Shown here piece by piece: positions 41,759-54,900 of a stretch of 64,000 nt of DNA. The translations under genes were made by a program, and so were the position numbers. Where the stretch lies: assembly GCF_010093595.1 (NCBI RefSeq), contig NW_022985458.1:124001-188000 (forward strand). The letters are read 5' to 3'. The notes under the pieces were generated by a model. That model was given only the letters and a program-made list of their open reading frames with translations, was not told the origin of the DNA and did not search any database. Source of the DNA: Mytilinidion resinicola (taxonomy: Eukaryota; Ascomycota; Dothideomycetes; Mytilinidiales; Mytilinidiaceae). Position 1 is the stretch's first letter, and each line of letters starts with the position of its first letter.

Positions 41759-42292
41759 TATTACAACCCGTAATACGAACAACCCGAGCGCAGAGGCACT
41801 CGCGGAGACAAGCAAGCAGATAAGACTAATTACGCAGAACCAGGTTACGGGACTAAAAGGGTTACGTATAGAACGCATAGGGATCTTAGATTCCCCCACG
41901 GATTGCTGGTGGATAGGAACGATCTAAGAAGAGGATATCACGAGGACAGGGTCACGTAATAGCTCGTTAAGCTCGCGGAGAGAAGTAAGCATAGAGCCGA
42001 ACGAGCGCTCGTCGGGCTTAAGGCGCTCGAGGGTTGCAAGCTCTAAGAGCAGGACAAGTAAAGAGGTTTTTTAGGACGGAGCTTTTATATAAAGGGACGC
42101 TCCTTTATATAGATAGAAACCTTATATTTAACTTAAGACTTTAATACTACCTATTAGAAGTAACAACCCCGTTTTAGACCTTAATTAATTATTGCCTCAC
42201 CTTTTAAAGACTATTGCACCCTAATAATAACTTACCTATACCCTGCCTTAGTATAAAATACTTAGAAGGTATAGAAGAGACAACTTATTATA
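41759..42292 (+). repeat. Gypsy-1 5' LTR (534 bp)
   Basis: Aligns along its whole length with the LTRs at 48943, 51322 and 58504 and, reversed, with 803-1331. It includes a conserved GGACGCTCCTTTATAT block at about 42100 that may hold the promoter TATA element. Confidence 0.88.
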
Positions 42293-42349
42293 CTTTAAAC
42301 ACCGCTATATTAAAGGAGTCGCATACGGACAATTAATTAAAATAGCCCT

Positions 42350-45300
42350 ACTAACCCCTTCGGGTAGCATAACTGCTGGACTAACCCTAACTATAACCGA
42401 GGTAGCAACACGCATGCAGGCGTTGCTTACACAAATATAAACACTGGAAGAAGCTAGCAATACTAAGAATAAAGAGATTACAGCCCTATAGGGAAATCTC
42501 TAGACTATCTAAGAAAAGTTTACTACTACTAGAGTAGTTAGCTATAGAGGCTATAAGATAAATAAGCCTAAAGAGTTTACTAGGAAAAGAGGAGCTTTAC
42601 GAGCGTTTATAACATAGATAAGGCTATACCTGCGCACAAACTAAAGCAACCTTAAATTTAAATTAGATAAGGTCTGCATGGCAGCCACCTTCTTAAAGAA
42701 AGAAGCGTTTAACTAGTTCAACCCAATGCTTATAGATTAGCTTGGTAACGCCGACGCAGACGATCGGAAACTAGAAACCAATGTTATATTTAGCAACTAT
42801 AGATACTTTAAGTTAGCACTTTAGATAACCTTCGGAAACACTAACAAAGAACAAATAGCGGAACAGAAAATAGCAGTTCTAAAGCAGAAGGGCTTAACTA
42901 GCCGCTATACTTTAGAATTTATATAAATCGCGTCTAAGCTATTATAGGGAGATAAAGCTCTGCAAGTATAGTACTACAGAGGTCTTAAAGAAAATATTAA
43001 GAATAAAATTGCATAAGGCGAAAGGCCTCTAATACTCTATAAATTTAAGGAAATAGCAATATAAATCGACAGTTAATAGTATAAGCGATAACTAGAACAA
43101 GCAGATAAAAGAGGACTTTATCCTTACGCCTAACTAGCCAGACCAAAGCTAAGAGTAACCAACTATAACTATAGAAATTGCATAGAGATTAATATTATAA
43201 AACAACGCAACAACTAGAAGGGTAGACTAATTACCGATAAAAAAAGGTAAGAAAGAAGACGCAACAGCGCATGCCTATTGTGCGGAGAATAGGGACACTT
43301 CGCGAATAAGTGCTCTAGGAACACCAGAACAGCAGCCGTTATAATAAAGCCGAATATAGACCGCCACAATTCTATATTATAGACCGCGTGCTATAATAAC
43401 AACTGCTTTACCTATTAGTTAGATAAGTAAGTAATAGGGTACTATCTAACGTAAAGGGCAAAAGGACGTACTATTACTATAATAAGGAATAAAAAGTATA
43501 ACAGCAACCCTACAGATAACTACTACGCAGACGTAGAAGTTAAGAGTATAGAGATTAACTACCCGTTAGAAACGGATAAGGTGTTCCAGATAATCGGACC
43601 GCGATTAGAACCCTAAACCAACGTACCCGAGCTACTAGACAACAGCAAAGCCGAGTTACTAAACACGGAAGTACAGGTCGACAGAGTTATAGCTACGTAC
43701 GAATAAAGCGCAAGAGAAATTCTCGCACGCCTTAATAAAGGATAAGAAGCGCAAGAGGCTAAAAACGCCACAGCGGGCGCAGAGCTAAGAGTACTAGCTA
43801 GTTACTAATTCCTAAAAGCTATAGGAAGAGTTATAGAACAGCTTACTAGAGAAGAAGAAATAAGAATAGCCGCAGCCGCAGGGATATTAATAGCAACTAT
43901 TAGCGCAGAAACCTGCGCAAGATTAGATATATTAGAAGGCCTAAGCCGTAATATCTGGCAAGAACTAGACAATAAATCACCTGTTAAGGATAGTAAGGAG
44001 TACTATAATAGTAATAAAAATTGCGAACTAGAAAAGTAGTCTAGCAATAGAGAATTTAGTATAGGGCCAGAGTAAAAGCCGCTAGAGCTATATAGAAGGT
44101 AAACTAAGATTAAGATCTATAGAGCTTTATACTCTATTAGGGAAACAGGTGTTTATAATAAGGAAGATAAATAGCTGGATAGAAACTACCTATTTTATAG
44201 ATAGATATCTTAGGTATTTTATATTAAAGATAAATATAATAAGTATATAATATACAAGAAACATCGAGGATAGTACCTATATTAGACAAGATATTATATT
44301 ATTACGCAACTAGTACTATTTAAGGAAATAGAGTACTATATTATAGGTAAGAAAAACAAACTTATAGAAGTAGCTACTATAGTTTTAGACCCTTAGTACC
44401 TAATAGAATATAGGAAAGGTAAAAACTAGCAAATATATTACTAGGACTTATATTTAGTATACTGCGAAATAAAACATGCAAACTATTAGCTATAAAAATA
44501 GCTAAAAAACAAGCAGGCGCTTAAGCAATAGGACGGCTAGAGCAGCTAAGAATAAGGTCCTACGGAGCAGCCACGGACGAAGGAATACAAACTGCGACCA
44601 TTGCTACTCTGGTGGGAAAAGCCTATATTACAGAAAAAAAAAGGACCCCGGCAACGCAGCCTAACTCTATTCCTATTTAGAACTACAGGTATATAATCCT
44701 ATTGGTTAAGATTAGTAGAAACCCGGTAAGAGCACTGCTAGATAGTAGCGCATAGGGAAATTTTATATTCTACAACTTTATTAGGAGAAACTAGATCCCT
44801 TAGTAATAGAAAAACAGACCTTATAGACTATATATAGTAGATAGCATACCTATATAATATAGTAATAGGCAGGTAACTATAGAAACTTAACCAGGTGTTA
44901 TATAGATTAAAAAATATAGAGAAACTATTAGCATAGATATAACAGATACAGCAAAATATAATATAATTTTAGGTATACTATAGCTAAAGCAGTATAACCC
45001 CTAAGTTAATTAAAAGTCTAGTAAAGTAAGGATTTAATTAGAAAGCGGACTAAAGGGCACCCTGCGCTAGGATAAGCCTAAGCAAAAATAAGATATTAAT
45101 ATAGATACCTTAAAAGGTAAAAAGGCCTAAGAAGAAAATAGGGTAGCAAGCTAACAGTGGCCTAAACCCCTAAGCAGCCGGCAGCTAGCCAAGGCAGCAA
45201 AAGTACTAGATGTGCCAGAAAAATATAATAAATTTAAAGGAATCTTTATAGAGAAGGTTTAGGATATACTACTAAAGCACTAACCTTAGGATTACTATAT

Positions 45301-48130
45301 TCCCCTAGTACTAGGCGAACAACCGCAGTTTAGACTAATCTATTTACTAGCCTAGAATAAGCTAGAAGTGCTGGAAGAATACCTAGAAAAGAACCTAAAG
45401 TAAGGATTTATTAGACTATTAGAATTGCCCGTAGGTTACCCTGTAATATTTGTCCTAAAAATAAATAGTAAGCTACGCCTTTATATAGATTACAGATAAC
45501 TAAATAAAATTATAATTAAAAACCGCTATCTATTACCTTTAATCTCTAAGCTTAAAGACTAACTATATAAAGCTAAGTACTTTATAAAGCTAGACCTACG
45601 CGAAGGGTACTATTTAATTTAGATAAGAGAAGGAGAAGAGTAGAAAACGGCTTTTAGAATTTAATATAGATACTTTAAGTATATAGTAATACTATTTAGG
45701 CTTACTAATGCGCCAGTAATATTCCAGGCAGTAGTTAACTTAGCGTTAAGAGGCTACCTAGATCGGTTTATAGTAGTATACCTCGATAATATCCTTATAT
45801 ACTTAGAAACGCTAAGTAAATATAAAATACACGTGTAAAAGGTACTTAAAAAACTTAGAGAATATAATCTTATAGTAAACCCGAATAAGTACAAGTTCTA
45901 TAGGCAGAGAGTCGGATTCCTAGAATGCGTTATTAGTCTAGGACAGATTAAGATAGAAAAAGGCAAGGTGTTCTCTATCTAAGAATAGCTAGAGCCTATA
46001 AATTTAAAGGAACTACAGTTATTCCTAGGGTTAGCTAATTACTATAGGCAGTTTATTAAGGGTTACTTAAAAATTACAGAGCTACTTACAGAACTTACCA
46101 GGAAAGATATTAAATATAGATAGACCCCGGAAGTACAGGGTGTATTTAATAGGTTAAAGGCACGGTTTACTTTAAAACTAGTATTAGCAATCTTTAACCT
46201 ACAGAAACCAGTTACTATTAAGAGCAATGCGTTGGATAAAGCAGTAGGAGCAATACTTAACTAACTAGATAAATAAGGGAAACTGTATTCTATAGCGTTC
46301 TACTTATAAAAGCTAAGTATAGCTAAGCTAAACTATAATATCTATAACAAGGAACTGTTAGCTATAATAGAAGTATTTAAATAGTAGAGAGTTTACTTTA
46401 AAGGGGCAGTATACACAGTATAAGTATATATAGACTATAAAAATCTAATATACTTTACTATAACTAAAGAGTTAAACAGGAGATAGAAAAAATAGTTAGA
46501 AAAGCTAGGAACCTTTAATTTCAAGATTATATACCGAAAGGGATCTGAAAATACTTATATAGACGCACTTAGCAAAAGGCCGGACTATATAAAAGGAGCC
46601 GAGAAAACCAGGCAACCTATACTTAAGGAAACCAGTCTAGAAACCCTTAAATTTAACTATATATAAGCAGCAGTTGCTTACAGGTCCGAGGATAATAAGT
46701 AGTATAAATAAATTAAGGCAGCACAGAAGGTAGATTAAGAAAGCCGGGATTTAGCAGGTTATAACTAGCAAAGTTTGCGCCCAGAACCTATAAACCAAGA
46801 ACGCGGAGAAATCCAGGACGGTATTATTACCTTACGGGACAAAATATTTATACCTAAGACCTTATAAAAAGAGCTCGTTAAGGAATTCTATAGTATACTA
46901 GTGCACGGGCACCAGGGAGTGGAAAAAACACGGGAAAGAATTGCAAGAACATTCTACTTCCCCGGACTCCGGAAATTAACGGAGAAAATTGTATATAAAT
47001 GCAAGTGCGCAAAAAATAAGTCGGTATAACACGCACTGTACGGACTAATAAAGAGTCCCTTTATACTAGAAAAGGTATAGAAATCTATTATATAGGACTT
47101 TATAGTTAAACTACTACAGTCTATTAAACCTATAACAGGTATAAAGTATAACACAATATTAGTAGTTACGGACCGACTAACTAAATATATATACTTTATC
47201 CCTTACTAAGAAGTATTAATAGCAGAAAATCTGGCCTATATGTTTTTAAAGTATATTATTAGCAACCACGGGCTACCCCAGGAGATAATTTCAGACCGAG
47301 ACAAGCTCTTTATATTAAAATTCTGGCAGACCTTTACTGCACAACTAGGGACAAAGTATAAGCTTTCCACAGCGTTTTACTTTTAGACGGACGGGCAAAT
47401 AGAAAGGCTTAATTAGACTTTAGAATAGTACCTATAATACTATATTAATTACAGGTAAGATAATTAGGTATTGCTACTACTAATAGCCCAGTTCGCCTAT
47501 AATAGTGCATCTACGGAGATAATAAAGGTATTACCCTTTTTTACAAACTACAGTTTCGATCCAGAGGCGTATTAAGAACCCCGACTTAACAGTATAAGGG
47601 CCCAGAGGGCACTACTATTAGTTAAAAATATTAAAGAGCTATAGGGGCAGCTCTTAATAGATATCTAATTCCTAATACTAAGGTTAGCGAGATATTATAA
47701 TTAATACTGGAGTGTTGCACTAACCTTTAAAAGGGGGGATAGAGTCTACCTACTCCGCAAAAATATTAAGATAAAGTAACTAAGCATAAAGTTAGACTAT
47801 ATTAAGATTGGACTATTTGAAATATAGGACGTTATTAGCCTAGTAAACTATAAGCTTAGGCTACCTAATAGGATAAAAATACACCCGGTCTTCTATATAT
47901 TGCTACTAGAACCCGCACCACTAAATACTAAGCTGGAAAATAATATAGAGGTTAATAATAATAATAAATATAAGGTTAAGCAAATCCTAGATTCCTAATA
48001 ACACGGTTAGCAAAAGGAGTACCTAATTAAGTAGAAAGAATACAACACCTCCGAGAATATATAGGAACTAGTTAAGAGTTTAGCGAACTGTTAGAAACTC
48101 CTGCAGCAGTTTCACCGCCAGAATCCGGAA
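42350..48130 (+). pseudogene. Gypsy-1 gag-pol relic
   Basis: The reading frame is followed through many TAA/TAG at expected Gln and Trp codons. Recognisable parts are: gag (about 42400-43100), CCHC knuckle CLLCGE-stop-GHFANKC (43270-43314), protease LLDSSA (about 44735), and RT (about 45380-45850) with YLDN where YLDD is expected (about 45778-45792). These are followed by RNase H (about 46200-46480), integrase zinc finger (about 46880-47030) and core (about 47155-47450), and a C-terminal chromodomain (about 47960-48110; YKVKQILDS, then KEYNTSENI). It cannot encode a working protein. Confidence 0.85.
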
Positions 48131-48431
48131 CAGCCTAGAAAAACGGCGACAGCGCACCGTTTAACTAGGAAGGATCGAAGGAACCCGGAGAGGGAATGCC
48201 ACTGCTATATAATTAGAATATATAGCAATAGAACGGACGGCTGGCAGTACCCAGCACACCTAAAGGGAAAGAAGAATACCCGATAGTTCCTAAGGCAGAA
48301 GGTAAGCCTTCCTGCTCGGCACGCTCTTGTTTTTTCTGCTTAGCCTTCTTCTAATTATCTTCCTTAAGCTCTTCTAGAGTCTCGAAACCCCAACGCATTA
48401 TCTTCTTACCACGCTTATGCAACAGCTCTTT

Positions 48432-48674
48432 TTAAGAATCCAGACGCTCGAGCTTTATTATAGCAGCTTTCTGGGCATCTAAGAGGGAAGAAAGGGTCGC
48501 ACAAGTCTCCGACTCCTCGCGACGGAGTTTATCCTTATCGCGGGACAACTTTCGCCCTAAATAGCTTAGCGGAAGAACTAGAAAAAGCAATGGTAAAGGT
48601 AAACGGCTTATAGGCAGCTGCGGAAATACCAGCAATATTATAGTTCGATTGTTGCGCCCGAACGCAGGCAGCAT
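48432..48674 (-). CDS. Antisense accessory ORF in the Gypsy-1 3' region
   Basis: An 80-codon minus-strand ORF lies between the chromodomain and the 3' LTR. Its C-terminal half is charged and helical (SRDKDKLRREESETCATL, KAAIIKLERLDS). Past its stop the same frame continues KELLHKRGKKIMRWGFETLEELKEDN into 48300. The equivalent ORF in Gypsy-2 lies at 57993-58196. Conservation in both copies suggests it belongs to the family and is not chance antisense. It could be an accessory coiled-coil protein or a captured gene tail. Confidence 0.4.
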   Translation of the reverse strand: MLPAFGRNNRTIILLVFPQLPISRLPLPLLFLVLPLSYLGRKLSRDKDKLRREESETCATLSSLLDAQKAAIIKLERLDS

Positions 48675-48942
48675 AACAATCCGAGTTAGGTGCGGAAACT
48701 ATACACAATAAACCCTAAGACTTGTACCGGGAATAAGGTATAACTTTTAAACCAGACGCGTTAATACAATTAGTAAGCATAAAACAGCTTTCTTATTTCT
48801 TAGCTTTTAAAGCGTTAGATATTATAAAGGAAGAAACAGAGTGGTATAATAATAGCCTAACAGATAGGGCATCGCCAGCTACTTATCCGAGACCCCACCA
48901 CGGAAGTACTTTCGGGCCGAAAGCCTTAGAAGAGGGAGCAAG

Positions 48943-49476
48943 TATTACAACCTGTAATATAAACAACCCGAGCGCAGAGGTACTTATAGAGATAAGCAAG
49001 TAGATAAGACTAATTACGCAGAACCAGGTTACAAGACTAAGAGGGTTATATATAAGACGTATAGGGATCTTAGATTCCCCCACAGATTGCTGGTGGATGG
49101 GAACAATCTAAGAAGAGGACATCACGAGGATAGGGTCACGTGATGGCTCGTTAAGCTCGCGGAGAGAAGTAAGTATAGAGCCGAACGAGCGCTTATTAGG
49201 CTTAAGGCGCTTAAGGGTTGCGAGCTCTAAGAGCAGGACAAGTAAAGAGGTTTCTTAGGACGGAGCTTTTATATAAAGGGACGCTCCTTTGCATAGATAG
49301 GAACCTTATATTTAACTTAAGACTTTAATACTACCTATTAGAAGTAATAACCCCGTTTTAGACCTTAATTAATTATTGCCTTACCTTTTAAAAACTATTG
49401 CACCCTAATAACAACTTGCCTATACCCTGCCTTAGTGTAAAACACTTAGAAGGTATAGAAGAGACAACCTGTTACA
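48943..49476 (+). repeat. Gypsy-1 3' LTR (534 bp)
   Basis: Same length as its 5' partner, with numerous transitions between the pair. It is preceded by a purine-rich tract (AGAAGAGGGAGCAAG, about 48928-48942) that fits a plus-strand primer site. Confidence 0.88.
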
Positions 49477-51321
49477 CCTGCTTAGCAATAAATTAGAGTT
49501 TTTTAGCGCAGAGAAGCACCTAATTTTACTATAACTAATATTATAAAGTTTAAGCAATTTAGCCTAAATATATTCTATAATACTATTCTAATATTAGATA
49601 ATACTAGTAACTAGTTTAGGTAGAACTAGAAGGTTAATAAATTTATCTAAATATCTACTATTACCGAAAACAGAGTAACTCCACCTATAGAAGAAGAGGA
49701 TATATAATAATAGCAGCACCGCCAGAAGTTCTATATAGTAATAATCGCAGTAAAGCTAATATATAATACCGTATAATAGATTAATACTTTTAAAATCTAT
49801 TAAGTTTAATTTTTTTTATAGGCAGTTAAAAAAAACTTTAAACTAGAAGGTTTAGAAATATATATTAACCTACAGCGGCAGTATATATCCCTTATATAAG
49901 AAAAATATAGAAGCACTTAGGCCCTAAAAGCCGAAATTAAAAGGATTTACGCTAAGAAACTTCTCTTTAACCCTAATTATATTACTTTAGAAATTAAGCG
50001 TATATTCTTTTTTATACACGCGCTAGGTGCTAAATATAAAGGCTTCTGTAATTATATTTTTAGGCAGATAGACTTTATTAATAATAGAAACGTAAACGGG
50101 TATATTATTAAGGCTGCACCTATATTTAACTATATTAAAGGCAAGGCAATTAAAAAAGAATATAAAAAGAAGTAGCTAGGAAAATAATTAAGTAATATGC
50201 AGGCGCTACCTGCTTTTACTCTAATTTAGGGGCCTAGCTAGAAGAACCTTATTCTATTATCCGATAGAACTATATACTAAATCGAGATTAATAATATTTC
50301 CTACTGCTTTTTCTACTAAAAGCCCTGCTATATTAAAACTAAATACTTTAAGAAAAATCTAAGGCTAAAAAGCTAAGGGAAAAATAAAAAGGGATATAAG
50401 GTAAGGGCACAGGGCTTATAAGCTAACGGTCGCAAACTATTAAAAAAATAGTACTCTACTAATAATAAGAATAATAATACAGGTAGCCCGAAAGACCTAA
50501 AGAAGCCCACCTTTATAGTAATAAAGGCTATAGAAGAAAATATTAATATAGTATTTAGAAAGGATATTAGAAGTAATTATACTGCACTTACCTATACCCT
50601 TATAATAATAACTATAAAAACGCTTCTAATCCGCGACGCCTAGATTATTAATAGTGGCTGTATCTAGTATATATATAACAACGCCTTAAAGTTTATTTAA
50701 ATAGGTATATACTATAGGCCCGTACTTTAGAGCGTTAATATATCTATATCTTTTTTAGAAGTAGGTATAATAAATATACTATATAATATACAGGGTAGAA
50801 GAAAATAGCTTATTTTTAATAATATCCTCTTTATTCTATCCGCGTACGTAAGCCTTATATCTATACTCTAGTTACTTAAATACAGAGCTAAAGTTAAGTT
50901 CTTAAGTAAAGGTGTAAGTATTTATAATAAGTTAAGTAAAAAGAGCTTATATACTATAAGTAAATACTATAGTATTTACGCACTTAACCTATAAATAAAC
51001 CTTTTTTTTCTAGCTTACTATATTAGCCTATAGTGAACCCTTTAGTATAACTAACTAGCTTACCTAAGTAATATAAACTTATAATAGCTTAAAAAGTAAG
51101 CCTATAGTATTTAAAATATAGAGCTGCAAAAACTATATAACCTATACTTTTAGGGGCAAATAACTAAAAAGCTATATAACTGCTTAGGTTATAAGGGAGA
51201 ATATCTAATAGAACTCCTCTATATAAACGTTACAGGACTATTTAATAAGGGTTTTAATAGTAGTTGCTACTAGCTAACTATTATTAATAACTTAACCGGC
51301 TAGATTAAAGTTATCCCTATA

Positions 51322-51856
51322 TATTACAACCTGTAATACGAACAACCCGAGCGCAGAGGCACTCGCGGAAATAAGCAAGCAGATAAGACTAATTACGCAG
51401 AACTAGATTACGGGACTAAAGAGGTCACGTATAAAACGCATAGAGATCCTGGATTCCCCTACAGACTGCTAGTAGATAGAAACGATCTAAGAATAGGATA
51501 TTATAAGAACAGGGTTATATAATAGCTTATTAAGCTTATAGAGAGAAGTAAGTATAGAGCTAAGCGAGCGCTTGTCGGGCTTAAGGCGCTTAAGGGCTAC
51601 GAGCTCTAAAAGCCGAATAAGTAAATAGATTTTATAGGACGGACTTCTTATATATAAGGACGCTCCTTTGCATAAATAGGAACCTTATATTTAACTTAAG
51701 ACTTTAATACTACCTATTAGAAGTAATAACCCCGTCTTATACCTTAATTAATTATTGCCTTACCTTTTAAAGACTATTGCACCCCGACAACAACTTAACC
51801 TATACCCTGCCTTAGTGTATAATACTTAGAAGGTATAGAAAAGACGACCTGTTATA
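51322..51856 (+). repeat. Gypsy-2 5' LTR (535 bp)
   Basis: Starts TATTACAACCTG and ends CTGTTATA. Same block order as the other LTRs. Confidence 0.88.
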
Positions 51857-51913
51857 TTTTAAACACCGCTATATTAAAGGAGTTGTATATAGACAATTAA
51901 TTAAGATAGCCCT

Positions 51914-54900
51914 ACTAACCCCTTCGGGCAGCACGACTACTGGACTAACCCTAACTATAACTAAAGTAGCAACACGTATGCAGGCGTTGCTTATACAAAT
52001 ATAAATACTGGAAGAAGCTAGCAATACTAAAGATAAAGAAATTATAGCCCTATAGGAAAATCTTTAGACCGTCTAAGAAAAGCTTACTACTACTAGAGTA
52101 GTTAGCTACAGAGGCTATAAAATAAATAAACCCGAAGAGTTTACTAGGGAAAAAGGAGCTTTACGAGCGTTTATAACGCAGATAAGGCTATACCTGCGCA
52201 CGAACTAAAGCAACCTTAAATTTAAATTGGATAAGGTCTGCATAGCAGCCACCTTTTTAAAGAAAGAAGCGTTTAACTAGTTTAACCCGATGCTTATAAA
52301 TTGGCTCGGCAACGCCGACGCAGACGATCGGAAACTAGAAACCAACGTTATATTTAGCAATTATAAATACTTTAAGTTAGCACTGTAGATAACCTTTAGA
52401 AATACTAATAAAGAACGGACAGCGGAATAGAAAATAGCAGTTCTAAAGCAAAAGAGCTTAACTAGCTGCTATACTTTAGAATTTATACAAATCGCGTCTA
52501 AGCTATTATAGGGAGATAAAACTCTGCAAGTATAGTACTACAGAGGTCTTAAAGAAAATATTAAGAATAAAATTACATAAGGTAAAAGGCCTCTAACACT
52601 CTATAAACTTAAGGAAATAGCAATACGGATCGATAGTTAATAGCATAAACAACAACTAGAACGGGCAGGTAAAAAAGGACTTTATTTTTACGCCTAACTA
52701 GCTAGACTAAAGCTAAAAGTAACTAACCGCGACTACAGAGATTGTATAGAGATCGATATTACAAAATAACGCAATAACTAGAAGAATAGACCAATTACCG
52801 ATAAAGAAAGGCAAGATAGAAAGCGCAACGGCGTATGCCTATTATGCGGAGAATAAGAACACTTCGCGAATAAGTGCTCTAAGAACACCCGAATAGCAGC
52901 AATTATAGCAAAACCGAATATAGACCGCCACAATTCCATATTATAGACCGCGTGCTATAATAATAACTGCTTTACCTATTAGTTAGATAAGTAGGCAATA
53001 GGGTACTATTTAATATAAAGGGCAAAGGGACGTACTATTACTATAATAAGGAACGAAGAGTATAACAGTAATCCTACAGACAACTACTACGCGGACGTAG
53101 AAGTTAAAAGTATAGAAATCGACTACCTATTAGAGACGGATAAGGCGTTCCAGATAATTAAACTAAGATTAGAACCCCGAAACGACGAGCTATAAACTAA
53201 CAGCGAAACCGAGTTACTAAATACGGAAGCACAGGTTAACAGAGTTATAGCTATATATAAATAAAGCGCAAGAGAAATTCTCGCACGCCTTAATAGAGGA
53301 TAAGAAGCGTAAGAGGCTAAAAACGCCACAGCGGGCGCAGAGCTAAAAGAACTAGTAAGTTACTAATTCCTAAGAGCTATAGGAAGAGTTACCGGACAAC
53401 TTATTAAAGAAGAAGGAGAAAAAATAGCTACAGCCGCAGGAATAACAACAACAACGCCAACCCTTAACGCAGAAACTCGCGCGAAATTAGATATATTTAA
53501 AGGCTTAAGCTGCAACGTCTAGACGAAACGGAACAACGAATTACCTATTAAAAATAGTAAGAAGTACTATAACAGTAATAAAGATTGCGAACTAGAAAAA
53601 TAATCTAGCAACAGAGAATTTAGTATTAGACTAGAGTAAGAACCGCTAGAGCTATATAGAAAACAAACTAAAATCGAGATCTATAAAGCTTTATACCCTA
53701 TTAGTAAAACAGGCGTCTATAGTAAGGAAGATAAATAGCTAAATAGGAACCACCTACTTTATAGACAGATATCTTAGGTATTATATATCGAAGATAAATG
53801 CGACGAGCACGTAATATATAAGAAATATTAAGGATAGTACCTATATTAGATAAGATATTATATTATTACGCAACTAGTACTGTTTAAGGAAACAGAGCAC
53901 TATATTATAGGTAAGAAAGACAAACTTATAGAAATAGCTACTATAGTTCTAGACCCTTAGTACCTAATAGAATATAGGAAAGGTAAAAACTAGCGAATAT
54001 ACTACTAGGACTTATATCTAGTGCATTGCGAAATAAAACACGCGAACTATTAGCTATAAGAACAGCTAAAAAACAAGCAGGCGCTTAAGCAACAGAACGG
54101 CTAGAGCAGCTAAGAATAAGGTTCTACGGAGCAGCTAAAGATAAAGGAACGCAAACTGTAACTATCGCTATTTTAGTAGGAAAAGCCTACATCGCAGAGA
54201 AAGAAAGGAACCCGGCAATATAGCCTAACTCTATTCCTATTTAGAACTACAGACACGTAATTCTATTAGTTAAGATTAGTAGGAACCCGGCGAAAGTACT
54301 GCTGGATAGTAGCGCGCAAGGAAATTTTATATCCTACAACTTTATTAGAAGAAACTAGATCCCTTAGCAATAGAAAAACAGACCCTATAGACTATATATA
54401 GTAGATAGCACACCTGTGCAATATAGTAACGGGTAAGTAACTATAAAAACTTAACTAGGTGTTATATAGATTAATAAATATAAAGAAACTATTAGTATAG
54501 ATATAACTAACACAGCGAGATATAATATAATCTTAGGCATACTATAGCTAAAGCAGTATAACCCCTAAGTTAATTAGAAGTCTAGTAAAGTAAGGATTTA
54601 ATCGGAAAGCAGACTAAAGAGTACCCTGCGCCAGGATAAGCCTAAGCAAAAACAAGATATTAACACAGATACCTTAAGAGGTAAAGAGGCCTAAAAAGAA
54701 GACAGGGCAGCGAGCTAATAGTAGCCTAGACCCCTAAGCAGCCGGCAGCTAGCTAAGGCAGTAAAAGTACTAGTTGTGCTAGAAGAATATAATAAGTTTA
54801 AAGAAACCTTTATAGAAAAGGTTTAGAATATATTATTAAAGCACTAACCTTAGGATTACTATATTCCTATAGTACCAGGCGAATAACCGCAGTTTAGACT

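Larger units (their letters stand above)
41759..49476 (+). mobile_element. Gypsy-1: full-length Ty3/Gypsy chromovirus, RIP-degraded
   Basis: A 7718-bp element with 534-bp LTRs at 41759-42292 and 48943-49476. The ends are TATTACA...TTATATA or TGTTACA, consistent with an original TGTTACA pair. Internal order is gag, zinc knuckle, protease, RT, RNase H, integrase, chromodomain. This is the chromovirus arrangement. Flanks do not form a target-site duplication (CTAGG on the left, CCTGC on the right), and they belong to different, oppositely oriented Copia copies. Confidence 0.92.
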
